Assembly: GCA_016210045.1 (NCBI GenBank)
Contig: JACQUX010000014.1
Coordinates: 1-64,000 of the forward strand
Direction of reading: 5' to 3'
DNA length: 64,000 bases
Source: Deltaproteobacteria bacterium
GTDB taxonomy: Bacteria > UBA10199 > GCA-002796325 > JACPFF01
Positions 18,940 to 27,646 of this stretch are shown here, piece after piece. The position numbers and the translations under genes are program-made. Every line of letters begins with the position of its first letter. Position 1 is the first letter of the stretch. A model generated the notes under the pieces. The model was not told the DNA's origin. It searched no databases and worked only from the letters and a program-made list of their open reading frames with translations.

Positions 18940-19658
18940 TGCCGGCCGATATTTGCAGGCTCATTGCCCGCAACGCGGGACAACCGTTGGCGACACGCCA
19001 CTATCCGTCACGCGGGCAGTCGGCCATCCAACGGCTCTACTACCACGCACGAAGGGGGCGGCTCTTTTATAAGCAGACCTCGGAGCAGAATCATCGCGAT
19101 TGCCGCGTCGCTCCGCACACCGGGACGCTGGCGGAGCGGGAATGGTGGGCGTATCGGCTCGCGGTCGCGCTTGGAGTGCGTGTGCCGCAGCTCTGGCTGC
19201 TCAACCGCTTCACCACCGTGCAAACATGGCTCGATTTCCCCGACGGCCGCACCTATGCGACTTATCATGGGGTCCTGCAACTACGCGCCGACAACATTTT
19301 TGACTGCGCCTGCTACGATTGGATCACGGGACAGATCGACCGGCACGATGCCAATTATCTCTATGACTACGTCACCCATGATGTGATTCTAATCGACTCC
19401 GCCCACAGCCTGCTCCACTACGAAGGCAGCCTCCCCGATTATCTGCGGCTCTTCGAAAGCGGAAACAGCGGGATGTTGCATACTCCACAATCAACAAAGA
19501 TTCATCGGACGATGCGGCGGCTGACCGCCCGCACACTGCGAACCGTGGTGCCGCTTCGGCATCCGCCGGAAATTGCGGCGCTGGCGGCGCGCGTCGAACA
19601 GATCCAGACGGTCAAGACCATTGCGGACATCATCCAACTATATCGAGGCCGCGTATGA
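18918..19658 (+). CDS. PI3/4-kinase-like (HipA/CtkA-type) small kinase, probable toxin partner
   Basis: The 246-residue protein is not one I can name, but it shows a kinase-fold plan. RLFYKQ has a candidate ATP-binding Lys52, LAEREWWAYRLA at 72-83 a candidate alpha-C Glu, VQTWLDF a hinge, GQIDRHDANYLYD at 138-150 a catalytic loop with D141 and N146, and VILIDSAHSL at 156-165 a metal-binding Asp160. The DRHxxN and LID pattern resembles PI3/4-kinase-like bacterial kinases (CtkA, HipA relatives). The stop overlaps the next gene (ATGA). The HTH partner and promoter palindrome suggest a toxin-antitoxin-like unit, with the kinase first. Function is inferred. Confidence 0.6.
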   Translation: MLLPRPNVPADICRLIARNAGQPLATRHYPSRGQSAIQRLYYHARRGRLFYKQTSEQNHRDCRVAPHTGTLAEREWWAYRLAVALGVRVPQLWLLNRFTTVQTWLDFPDGRTYATYHGVLQLRADNIFDCACYDWITGQIDRHDANYLYDYVTHDVILIDSAHSLLHYEGSLPDYLRLFESGNSGMLHTPQSTKIHRTMRRLTARTLRTVVPLRHPPEIAALAARVEQIQTVKTIADIIQLYRGRV

Positions 19659-20239
19659 CACCCATGACCACGACCGAACTCGACGAATTTGCGAACGCGC
19701 TCCAACTCTGTATCAAGAGTCGGGTCAAGAAGATCGTCCGCAATCCGTCCGGTGGATTCGTGATCAGGATTGATCAACGAGTGACCGACGATGCAGGATT
19801 GCGATTGGCAACGCGACTCCTGCCGGGTCATTGGAACGCCGGGCAAACCGTTTATGAGGTCACGTGGCCGTCGGCCGATCCAGCCTTGTTGCCGCTCCTC
19901 ACCCAATTCTTATTACTCACCCGACTACAGCCGCGGAACATACTGGCGTTGGCGAATCAGACCCCACGCTATCGGGCCCTGGTGGAGCAACTCGGCGACG
20001 AACTCCCGGCCGCATCGCCCGGGAAAATCATTGCAGACTTGGCTGCTGCACGGCACGCGATTTTCACACAGATCGAGGCCCAGCAGTTCACGTTGCGCGC
20101 CGTGGCCGAGGCCGGCGGCATTACGCAAGTCACGCTCAGCAAGTTCAAGGCCGGCGGCGACATCATGCTCTCCACCTTCCTAAAAATCGCCGCCGCCGTC
20201 GGCTACCACGTCACGCTCAAACGCGATGGGAAGAAGTGA
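19655..20239 (+). CDS. HTH protein, probable antitoxin/repressor of the kinase
   Basis: The 194-residue protein overlaps the kinase gene by four bases. Residues 1-100 are unrecognised (alpha/beta). Residues 130-190 form a helix-turn-helix of the XRE type (AVAEAGGITQVTLSKFKAGGDIMLS, then FLKIAAAVGY). The likely role is to bind the palindrome at 18890-18919 and to neutralise the kinase. Antitoxin genes usually come first in hipBA-like loci; here the order is reversed. A second in-frame ATG lies three codons in. Confidence 0.7.
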   Translation: MTPMTTTELDEFANALQLCIKSRVKKIVRNPSGGFVIRIDQRVTDDAGLRLATRLLPGHWNAGQTVYEVTWPSADPALLPLLTQFLLLTRLQPRNILALANQTPRYRALVEQLGDELPAASPGKIIADLAAARHAIFTQIEAQQFTLRAVAEAGGITQVTLSKFKAGGDIMLSTFLKIAAAVGYHVTLKRDGKK

Positions 20240-20249
20240 TGCGGCGTAT

Positions 20250-20816
20250 TCAGCCAGCGTCCGGACACGCTGCTTGCGCTTGTCGCAACGCCTCGCGGGT
20301 AATCTCATAACGATGCACTTCCATCACGCGGGTCATCGGCGAGGGTTGAGTCCGATAGGTCTTCACCGGGCGAAAGCCGCATTTTTGGACGAGGCGATTG
20401 ATCGGGAGGTTGTGACGCGAGGGCTCGAAGACCAACGTTGTCACCGGGCACGTGTTGAAGATTGTCTGCAGCACATCGTGCAACACGGCTGACCCAATCC
20501 CGCGGCGGCGCTGCTCCGGGCGCCACACATGGCAGTGTACTTGCGTGTCGCGCTGCGTATTGAGATTCATCACCGAGACGTTGGCCACCGGCTCGCCACC
20601 CCATTCGATCACAAAGGTCACGCGCGATGCGGTGCGCAGGTCTTGACCAATCTCTCCCGCATACACGGCGGCCAATTCGGCGGGGGGCAACAGCTTCGTC
20701 AGATCCGAGCCGCGCGCGGCGTGGTCTGCCTGTTGCGCGGGGTCATGCCAATAGGCGGCGATGCGCAGAACATCGGCGGCTTCGAGTAAACGGACGCGCC
20801 AGGAATTCGGGGACAT
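20250..20816 (-). CDS. GNAT-family N-acetyltransferase
   Basis: About 188 residues from ATG 20816, behind GAGGAG. The acetyl-CoA loop is RPEQRRRGIGSAVLHDVL; VFEPSRHNLPINRLVQKCGFRPVK closes the fold, giving a standard GNAT. The substrate is unknown. It is convergent with the kinase-HTH operon. A 60-residue remnant of a close relative survives at 18680-18850, so this gene seems to have been part of a duplicated block. Confidence 0.87.
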   Translation of the reverse strand: MSPNSWRVRLLEAADVLRIAAYWHDPAQQADHAARGSDLTKLLPPAELAAVYAGEIGQDLRTASRVTFVIEWGGEPVANVSVMNLNTQRDTQVHCHVWRPEQRRRGIGSAVLHDVLQTIFNTCPVTTLVFEPSRHNLPINRLVQKCGFRPVKTYRTQPSPMTRVMEVHRYEITREALRQAQAACPDAG

Positions 20817-20827
20817 CGCGGTGCTCC

Positions 20828-21562
20828 TCACTCAAACTGCACATCGACGTTGGGAAGACTGGTGCGCCAACGCTGTTGTTCCGCGGGAGGGATCGGATTG
20901 CGCGACACCCACAATTTACTCAAATGAGGCAGTTGCGCGAGAGTCGCCGGCAGACGCGTAAGACGATTGTTGAACGCAAGAATTTCGTGCAAATTGTTTA
21001 ATTGACCGAGCGTCTCGGGAAGCGATGCCAGTTGATTATTGTCGATGATGAGAAATGCGAGACTCGACATGTTCCCAATTTCGCGTGGGAGCGATCGCAG
21101 CTGATTATTGGCCACAAACAACGCCGTGACCCGTGTCAGCTGGCCGATCGCGGGCGAAAGACGCACCAGCTGATTATTATTGAGGTCAAGCGTGCGCAAC
21201 GATCGCAGCTGACCAATGACACTCGGCACCTCGCGGAAACGGTTACTCCGCAAGTCTAAGGTGATGAGTGCGGTGCAACGACCGAGTTCTTGCGGCAACG
21301 TCGTGAATTGATTCCCTGCCGCTTGGAGCGTTTGCAAGTGGATCAATTGCCCAATAGTCGCCGGCAACACCTTGAGGTCTTGATGAGAGAGATTCAGGAA
21401 GTGGACCTTGTCCGGCACTTGCAGGGCCTCAGCCATCGATCGATACGTGACATCTTCCGGCGGGATCCCCTCCGCTGTGGACGCGACCCGAATGAATCCT
21501 CCTGTGCTGCCGAGCATGAGACAGGAAATGATCCAACGCCACGTCGTGTGTGGTCGCGGCAT
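20828..21562 (-). CDS. Secreted leucine-rich-repeat protein
   Basis: About 244 residues with an N-terminal hydrophobic segment (WIISCLMLGSTGGFIRVAS) that looks like a signal peptide. From residue 55 there are about seven 23-residue LRR units of the pattern LxxLxLxxNxLxxLPxxIGxL (LPATIGQL, LPQELGRC, VPSVIGQL, LSPAIGQL, LPREIGNM, LPETLGQL, LPATLAQL). LRR arrays bind proteins, so a role in cell-surface binding is an inference. The start overlaps the stop of the PIF1 gene (TGATG), so the two may be coupled. Confidence 0.85.
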   Translation of the reverse strand: MPRPHTTWRWIISCLMLGSTGGFIRVASTAEGIPPEDVTYRSMAEALQVPDKVHFLNLSHQDLKVLPATIGQLIHLQTLQAAGNQFTTLPQELGRCTALITLDLRSNRFREVPSVIGQLRSLRTLDLNNNQLVRLSPAIGQLTRVTALFVANNQLRSLPREIGNMSSLAFLIIDNNQLASLPETLGQLNNLHEILAFNNRLTRLPATLAQLPHLSKLWVSRNPIPPAEQQRWRTSLPNVDVQFE

Positions 21563-23127
21563 CACTCCTCCACCGGCTGAAGCGACAGAATCCGATCGAC
21601 ACGGAAGACGCGTTCTTCGCCGCGTTCACGACAATACGCGCGCAGTCCCAAGAACGAGCGGCCGTTGTATGCCATTTCGCCGACCTCGCGCGGTTCGAGC
21701 ACGCGTTGACTCGGTTCATCCGTCGCTTTGAGATACGTGATCGCGACCGGCCGTTGCAGCGCCACTGCGGCCTCCAGTTGCAGCATTTTTTCCGCGAGCG
21801 GCATCGCGGCCTCCGAGCGCGCGTATTGCATGCCGGTCAGGAACTTCACGACGCGCCAATCGACCCGCACATCACTCGCACGGACTTGGTGCCGTAACAC
21901 CAAGCCTTCGAAAGTGCGACAGCGACTCAAGCCTACATATAATTGCCCGGTCGCAAACGCGCCGCGACCCAGATCTACGATGACGTGATCGAACGTCTTC
22001 CCTTGGCTCTTGTGAATCGTCACCGCCCACGCCAACCGCAACGGCAGTTGCGTGAACGATCCGACCGCTTCAGTGTCGAGCGTGTGATGCTTCGGATCGA
22101 CGGTGTAGCGATACATCTTCCAAGTGTACGGTTCGACTTCGACGGTCTCGCCGTCTTCCAACAGCACTTCCACATGCGCCTCGGACCGCGACATGGCCAT
22201 GACTTCGCCGATCGTTCCGTTCACCCAACGGCCGAAGCTGTCGTTGTTGAGCAGCATGACTTGCGCGCCGACCTTGAGCGTCATTTCGGTTTCCGTCGGA
22301 CACTGTTCGGCGGGAAAATCGCCTTGCAGCTCGCCGTGCCAACGCACGCCCTTGCCGCGCAGCGCCTGCAAATGCTCCGCATTGATCGCCGCCGCAGCGT
22401 CGTTCGTCGTGGTTAACGTAATGTACGGTTCATCTCCCGGCGTGAACTTCGGTTCGCAGCGACTATTTAATTGAGCGAGATCTGCTGCCGTGACGGAATT
22501 GTTCCGCACTGCGTTCAGCAGCCGGATGAAAGTCTCGTCGCGCTGGCGAAAGACGACATCGAGTTCCACGAGCTCCAGCGAGAGTTCGGCAAAGACCGGG
22601 GCGTGAAAAAAATACGGACCGGGATAGAGCGACGCAAATATTTCCCGCTCGGCCGTTTTCACGACCGGCGGGAGTTGGTACAGATCGCCGATCATGATGA
22701 GCTGCACGCCGCCGAACGGCTCGAGCGGACACCGACGTGCGGCGCGCAGGAACCGATCGACACAGGTGAAGAGATCGGCGCGGACCATCGAGATCTCGTC
22801 GAGGACCAGCGTCTCTAATGTGGTGTAAAGCTTGTCCGCCCGCCGCTCCGCCTTTTGACCGGCTGCATGGGCACGCTCCGGCGTAATATCGGGGCGAAAA
22901 CCGAAAAACGAATGAATCGTCTGTCCGCGGATATTCACCGCCGCGACGCCGGTGGGCGCCAACACCGCGACCTGTTTGCGCGTCTGATCGCGAAACCGTT
23001 GCAGCAGCGTCGATTTCCCCGTCCCCGCCCGCCCGGTCAACAACACCGGCCGCACCCCTTCTTCCAACAACGCCAACGCCCGCCGCCACGCGGGCGTAAT
23101 CGTCAACGTTTCCGGCTCAGCACTCAT
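21562..23127 (-). CDS. PIF1-like superfamily 1 helicase with WYL-like C-terminus
   Basis: About 521 residues from ATG 23127. Walker A is LLTGRAGTGKSTLL, Walker B VLDEISMVRADLF, then MIGDLYQLPPV and the C-terminal motif AWAVTIHKSQGKTFDHVIVDLG, a PIF1-family DNA helicase core. The last 65 residues (AITYLKATDEPSQRVLEPREVGEMAYNGRSFLGLRAYCRERGEERVFRVDRI) look like a WYL domain, a ligand or nucleic-acid sensing fold common in defence regulators. The fusion suggests regulated helicase activity. The role is unknown. Confidence 0.88.
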   Translation of the reverse strand: MSAEPETLTITPAWRRALALLEEGVRPVLLTGRAGTGKSTLLQRFRDQTRKQVAVLAPTGVAAVNIRGQTIHSFFGFRPDITPERAHAAGQKAERRADKLYTTLETLVLDEISMVRADLFTCVDRFLRAARRCPLEPFGGVQLIMIGDLYQLPPVVKTAEREIFASLYPGPYFFHAPVFAELSLELVELDVVFRQRDETFIRLLNAVRNNSVTAADLAQLNSRCEPKFTPGDEPYITLTTTNDAAAAINAEHLQALRGKGVRWHGELQGDFPAEQCPTETEMTLKVGAQVMLLNNDSFGRWVNGTIGEVMAMSRSEAHVEVLLEDGETVEVEPYTWKMYRYTVDPKHHTLDTEAVGSFTQLPLRLAWAVTIHKSQGKTFDHVIVDLGRGAFATGQLYVGLSRCRTFEGLVLRHQVRASDVRVDWRVVKFLTGMQYARSEAAMPLAEKMLQLEAAVALQRPVAITYLKATDEPSQRVLEPREVGEMAYNGRSFLGLRAYCRERGEERVFRVDRILSLQPVEE

Positions 23128-23258
23128 GAAGGAAACGGCTAGCAGCTCCGATACGCGGGACAAAGTGGAAAAATACCACGCGGGGAGGCGGCACCATCCA
23201 CGCCAGCAACACCATATGGAGATTGCCCTCGCTCCGCATCAGGCGTTATAGACACTCC

Positions 23259-24059
23259 ATGCCAACGCTCACGACACCACAAGACCTCACCCTCTACTAC
23301 GAACAACGCGGACGCGGACCCGATTTGCTGTTGATCGGCGGATTGTCCGCGGATTGTTCGGTCTGGAGTTTCGTTGTCGACGCATTGGCGGAAAACTTCC
23401 GCGTCACCACGTTCGACAATCGCGGCGTCGGGCAGTCGGATGCGCCGGCGGGTCCGTACACGTTACAGATGATGGCCGACGATACCCTTGCGCTGCTCGA
23501 TGCCCTCCAGATCCCACGCACGCGTGTGGTGGGTCATTCGATGGGCGGCGCGATCCTCCAGCTGCTCTGCCTGGAACATCCCGACCGCGTGGCACGTGCG
23601 GTGATTTGCGCGTCGGCCGCGCGCGTGCCGTTGCCGTCGCAGCAGCATGTCGAATCGGTGGCGCAATTGCGCGAGGCGGGGATCGCGCCGGAGCTTCTCG
23701 CGCTCGTGACGATGCCGTGGATCTTCGGCGAGGCGTTTTTGCAAGACGACGCGCGCGTCGTGCTGGCGCGCGCGGCCTTGCTCGGCAATCCCCGCCCGCA
23801 ATCGATTGCCGCGTTCCGCGCGCAAGTGGCGGCGTGCATCGGCACGGATCTGCGCCGGCGCCTCGCTGCGATCCACACGCCGACGCTCATTCTCGCGGGG
23901 CGCGAAGACATCCTCACGCCGGTGCGTTGCAGCGAAGAGTTGCATCGCGGCATCCGCGAGGCCCAACTCACGATCCTCGACGACTGCGCGCATATGGTGC
24001 AGGTCGAGCAACCGGAACGCTTCGTCGCCCTCGTCACCGATTTTCTGCGCAACGCGTGA
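23259..24059 (+). CDS. Alpha/beta hydrolase
   Basis: About 266 residues from ATG 23259. It has the oxyanion region LLIGGLSADCSVW, FDNRGVGQSDAPAGPYTLQMMADD, the nucleophile elbow VVGHSMGGAILQ, the acid region LAGREDILTPV and the His region DDCAHMVQVEQPERF. These make a complete Ser-Asp-His triad of the 3-oxoadipate enol-lactonase/haloperoxidase-like branch. No signal peptide is seen, so the enzyme is cytoplasmic. The substrate cannot be told from sequence. Confidence 0.9.
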   Translation: MPTLTTPQDLTLYYEQRGRGPDLLLIGGLSADCSVWSFVVDALAENFRVTTFDNRGVGQSDAPAGPYTLQMMADDTLALLDALQIPRTRVVGHSMGGAILQLLCLEHPDRVARAVICASAARVPLPSQQHVESVAQLREAGIAPELLALVTMPWIFGEAFLQDDARVVLARAALLGNPRPQSIAAFRAQVAACIGTDLRRRLAAIHTPTLILAGREDILTPVRCSEELHRGIREAQLTILDDCAHMVQVEQPERFVALVTDFLRNA

Positions 24060-24116
24060 CGTTATGAGAAGCAGCTGGGAGTAATATTGTGCGAATCTAT
24101 ATGTTCGAACGCCTCA

Positions 24117-25088
24117 TCATTTTCCACACCGCCAGCGCCACAGCGAGTGCTCGGTGGCGGCGTAGAGTCGGGAGGTGGCGGTGAGGGTTTGGACGATGAC
24201 GGGGTGCGAGGGGAATCCGCTCTGCAGCGGTTGCCAGGTCTCTTCATCGGCGTCGAGACGATACACGCCATCGCTGGCGCCTAAGAAGAGCTGGCCCTTC
24301 CAGACCGCGAGGGCCGTCGGAATTTCGGGGAAGCCGAAGCCGGCGGCGGGGTCGATCGGTTCGCAGCTCGAAGCGAAGTTCCAGCAGCGGTGCAAGGTGT
24401 CCGCGGTCGCGACATATTGGTAGTCACCGTAGGGTTGCAGCGCGCGGATGGCGGTGCCGTCCACGCTGGCGTTGACGTTCCATGCGACTTGGGCCCACGG
24501 GTCGAGCAGCCAGATGGCGCCGGCGGCGGTGCCGACGAAGAGGTCGTCGGATGATTCGTCGGCCGGCGCGAGTGCGGTGACTGTAGCCTCGAGCGGCGGC
24601 GAGATCGGGGCCCACAGATCGCTCGCGTCATCCCATTGCGCGACGCCTTCTGCGCTCCCGAGAAAACAGTGCCCGGCGCTGGTGAGTAGCGTCCGAGCGT
24701 TCGTGGGCGCGTCGGGCATCCCGGTCCAACTGAGGTCATTGTCGCTGCGCCGCAACAGCGCGTTCGGTCCGGCGCTGACTTGAATCAGCCAGAGGTGGTC
24801 GCCGTGCGGGACGAGTGTCGTGACAAACGGTTGGTTGCTCCACTGCGGCGGCAGAAGACCGTCGTTCTGTTTTTTCCATGCCTGCGCCGCCGGCTGCCAT
24901 TGCGCCGCACCACCGAGCCCGCCGACCCACAGCGCCCCGTGCCACCGCGCAACCGTGCGCAGCAAAATCAGCGGCGGATTGGTTTTCAGTTTCGACCAAT
25001 GGCCCGCGGCCACACACGCGGCAGGCCCGGCCAGCGCCGCCAACTGTCCGATGGTTTCTTGCACGACGGAACCGATGCATAGCGACAT
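24117..25088 (-). CDS. Beta-propeller-like repeat protein
   Basis: The 323-residue product shows repeated blades of the form LWVGGLGG-AAQWQP, CFLGSAEGVAQWDD, LFVGTAAGAIWLLDP, YVATADTLHRCWN, LFLGASDGVYRLDAD and LYAATEHSLWRW. This is a six-to-seven-blade propeller typical of ligand-binding or regulatory proteins. There is no clear signal peptide. I do not recognise a family, and location and function are unknown. Start ATG 25088 is the first Met. Confidence 0.65.
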   Translation of the reverse strand: MSLCIGSVVQETIGQLAALAGPAACVAAGHWSKLKTNPPLILLRTVARWHGALWVGGLGGAAQWQPAAQAWKKQNDGLLPPQWSNQPFVTTLVPHGDHLWLIQVSAGPNALLRRSDNDLSWTGMPDAPTNARTLLTSAGHCFLGSAEGVAQWDDASDLWAPISPPLEATVTALAPADESSDDLFVGTAAGAIWLLDPWAQVAWNVNASVDGTAIRALQPYGDYQYVATADTLHRCWNFASSCEPIDPAAGFGFPEIPTALAVWKGQLFLGASDGVYRLDADEETWQPLQSGFPSHPVIVQTLTATSRLYAATEHSLWRWRCGK

Positions 25089-25197
25089 AGCGCCTCCCTC
25101 AGACGCGATTGTTATCCAAAATGAATGCCAAGAGAGCGCATCGCGAAAACGAACAGGCTTTGCGTCGGGGGCGGCGAAACCCGCTCAATCAGTGATC

Positions 25198-25226
25198 GAA
25201 ATTCGATCGATCGGTGTTCGAATTTC
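25198..25226. repeat. Inverted repeat upstream of the malic enzyme gene
   Basis: GAAATTCGA and TCGAATTTC (9-base perfect arms) are separated by 11 bases, about 100 bases before the start codon. It may be an operator. The rest of 25089-25326 holds a CG-rich imperfect hairpin near 25270 but no gene. Confidence 0.45.
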
Positions 25227-25326
25227 AGACACTGTCATCACTGACGCTTTCATCAATCGACCCCCTCGCCGCACACGCACATTTGTACGTGCGCGGCGTT
25301 GGGCGGAGGAGTATGGGGCAGCGACT

Positions 25327-27039
25327 ATGGCGACTCGGATCAAAATCGACGCGGTGACGGGAGAGCGATATTTAGCGGTGCGGCGCAAGGGATTGGGGCT
25401 AATCGAAGATCCGCTCGCGAACAAAGGGACGGCGTTCACGGCGGAGGAGCGCGATCTGCTGGGCCTACGCGGGCTGTTGCCGCCGGCGCAGTTTGGGATC
25501 AAGGAACAATTGGCGCGGACCTATGAACACTTTCGCACCAAGACCACGCCGCTGGGGAAGCATGTCTACTTGAACAGTCTGCACGATCGCAATGAAGTGC
25601 TCTTTTACCGACTGTTGCAGGAACACATCGAAGAGATGATGCCGATTATCTACACGCCGACGGTCGGCGAGGCGTGCCAACAATTTTCCCACATCTATCG
25701 TCGGCCGCGCGGACTCTTCGTGAGTTACGATCTGAAAGATCGCATTCCGGAACTATTGGCGAATGCGCGATTGCGCGCGCCGCGCGTGATCGTCGTGACG
25801 GACGGCGAACGGATTTTGGGGTTGGGCGATCAAGGCGCGGGGGGGATGGGGATCTCGATCGGGAAGTTGTGTCTCTACACGTTGTGCGGCGGGATTCCGC
25901 CGTATGACACGTTGCCGATCATGCTCGATGTCGGCACGGATAATCAGGCATTGCTCGACGATCCGCTCTATTTGGGACTGCGGCGTGCGCGGGTGCGGGG
26001 ACCGAAGTACCAAGCCTTTGTGGATCGTTTCGTCGACGCCGTGCGCACCGCGTTTCCGCACACGTTGTTGCAGTGGGAGGATTTCCTGAAGGGGAATGCG
26101 ATCACGCAGCTGCAACGCTTTCGCGATCGACTCTGCACATTCAACGACGACATCCAGGGCACGGCCGCCGTCGCACTGGCCGGGATTTTTTCCGCGTTGC
26201 GCGTCACGAAGCAGCCACTGACGGAACAGCGACTGGTCTTTGCGGGCGCGGGCGCCGCCGCGCAGGGGATCGGCGACTTGTTCGTGCTCGCGCTCCAACA
26301 TGCCGGGCTCACGCGCGACGAAGCGCGGCGTCACGTCTGGACGGTCGACAGCAAAGGACTCGTCGTGGCCGATCGCCCCAACTTGGACGATTTCAAACGC
26401 GCGTTCGCCCGCGACGCAACGGAGGCTGCGGCATATCCGCGTCGCGACGGCGCGACGATTTCGCTGCACGAGGTGATCGCTCACGTTCAGCCCACAATTC
26501 TCCTCGGCACCTCCGGCACTGCGGGGATGTTTTCGGAAACGATCGTCCGCGCAATGGCCGCGCAGCAAACACGGCCGATTATTTTTCCCCTTTCTAACCC
26601 CACGTCGAAGGCCGAATGCACGGCGGCGGATGCGATCCGATGGTCAGACGGCCATGCGCTGGTGGCCACCGGCAGCCCGTTTGAACCGGTGTTGCATGGT
26701 GGAAAGCGGTATCGGATCGGGCAGGGGAACAATGCGTACATCTTTCCAGGCGTCGGCTTAGGCGTCACCACGGCCAAGATCCGGCGCGTGACCGACGGGA
26801 TGTTCCTGGCCGCCGCGCGCGCGCTCGCGTCCGTGGTCACGCCGCGCGACTTGAACGAAGGCGCGCTGTTCCCCGCGCTCCCGCGCATCCGCGAGGCCTC
26901 CCTGGCGGTGGCCGTGGCGGTCGTGCGGCGCGCAGTCGAGGAGAGCCACGCCGCACCCAAGGTGCTGCACCGACTCGAATCCACCCTACAACAAGCCATG
27001 TGGACCCCGGCCTACCTCCCGCTCCGGTACGAGGCATAA
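25327..27039 (+). CDS. NAD-dependent malic enzyme
   Basis: About 570 residues from ATG 25327. It has the malic enzyme N-terminal YIYT-type segment (IIYTPTVGEACQ), the catalytic GLGDQGAGGMGISIGKL, the NAD-binding FAGAGAAAQGIGDLFV, CTFNDDIQGTAAVALAGIF, and GTSGTAGMFSETIVRAM and IFPLSNPTSKAE at the C-terminal half. It decarboxylates malate to pyruvate with NAD, feeding gluconeogenesis or NADH supply. Length fits the large NAD-type (SfcA/MaeA-like) form. An open frame runs about 500 bases upstream but has no malic-enzyme homology, so I chose 25327. Confidence 0.95.
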   Translation: MATRIKIDAVTGERYLAVRRKGLGLIEDPLANKGTAFTAEERDLLGLRGLLPPAQFGIKEQLARTYEHFRTKTTPLGKHVYLNSLHDRNEVLFYRLLQEHIEEMMPIIYTPTVGEACQQFSHIYRRPRGLFVSYDLKDRIPELLANARLRAPRVIVVTDGERILGLGDQGAGGMGISIGKLCLYTLCGGIPPYDTLPIMLDVGTDNQALLDDPLYLGLRRARVRGPKYQAFVDRFVDAVRTAFPHTLLQWEDFLKGNAITQLQRFRDRLCTFNDDIQGTAAVALAGIFSALRVTKQPLTEQRLVFAGAGAAAQGIGDLFVLALQHAGLTRDEARRHVWTVDSKGLVVADRPNLDDFKRAFARDATEAAAYPRRDGATISLHEVIAHVQPTILLGTSGTAGMFSETIVRAMAAQQTRPIIFPLSNPTSKAECTAADAIRWSDGHALVATGSPFEPVLHGGKRYRIGQGNNAYIFPGVGLGVTTAKIRRVTDGMFLAAARALASVVTPRDLNEGALFPALPRIREASLAVAVAVVRRAVEESHAAPKVLHRLESTLQQAMWTPAYLPLRYEA

Positions 27040-27042
27040 CTG

Positions 27043-27115
27043 CATCGCAGCGGGGACAGGTACCTTGCAATGCGCTATTTACGGGCATCGCAAGGTACCT
27101 GTCCCCACTGCGATG
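27043..27115. repeat. REP-like palindromic element, copy 1
   Basis: The 26-base arms at 27043-27068 and 27090-27115 are complementary apart from one base, with a 21-base loop. The core is GGGGACAGGTACCTTGC and its complement. A 24-base stretch ending CAAGGTACCTGTCCCCA is identical at 53218-53241. It lies three bases after the malic enzyme stop, so it may also act as a transcription terminator. Confidence 0.85.
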
Positions 27116-27200
27116 ATTGGGACGCAACCTGCGCTATGCGACGTACCGATATTGAACACTGAGGGGATCGTCCGCACATCCATTGGGGAGGAAAGCCGCC

Positions 27201-27629
27201 ATGACCACGATTCAACCGACGTTCTATAACCGACCGGCGGATAAGCAACGCATCGCCGACAAACTGAAGGGGAGTAGCCCGGTTGCGGCGGCGCCAGTCA
27301 CGGAAGACAAAAAGTGTGCCCACACCAGCGCGATGACGCAAGTCGACGGCCAGCGCGTCGAAGTGCTCGAGACTTGGAATCCGGGAATCTGCGGACGGTC
27401 GCACTTCAATATCTTCACGCCGAGCGGAGAGCGGTTGGAGTTCGATGCCCAGGCCGACAACTTTCTCAGCGGCGGCGCGGTGACGTTCGCCGATATCGAC
27501 GGCAACGGCGTCTCCGATATGGTCATCACGTATCGCACCACGGCCGGAGAAGTGACTGGCTATGAGGTCGCGTACAACATTACGTCCTACGCGCGGCCGC
27601 AACCGACGCGCGACGGCTGTGGGCAGTAA
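27201..27629 (+). CDS. Small protein with a calcium-type DxDxN loop (FG-GAP/VCBS-like)
   Basis: About 142 residues from ATG 27201, behind GGGGAGG. The segment VTFADIDGNGVSDMVITY is a typical VCBS/FG-GAP metal-binding loop found in beta-propeller and secreted proteins; paired Cys (KKCAHTS, GICGRSH) may form a disulfide. There is no signal peptide, which is odd for this fold. I do not recognise the family. Confidence 0.65.
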   Translation: MTTIQPTFYNRPADKQRIADKLKGSSPVAAAPVTEDKKCAHTSAMTQVDGQRVEVLETWNPGICGRSHFNIFTPSGERLEFDAQADNFLSGGAVTFADIDGNGVSDMVITYRTTAGEVTGYEVAYNITSYARPQPTRDGCGQ

Positions 27630-27646
27630 TTGAACTCGGGGGTCAC

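Noticed and set aside
24820-25326. Upstream extension of the malic enzyme frame
   Set aside because: It overlaps the beta-propeller gene on the other strand and has no malic-enzyme homology.
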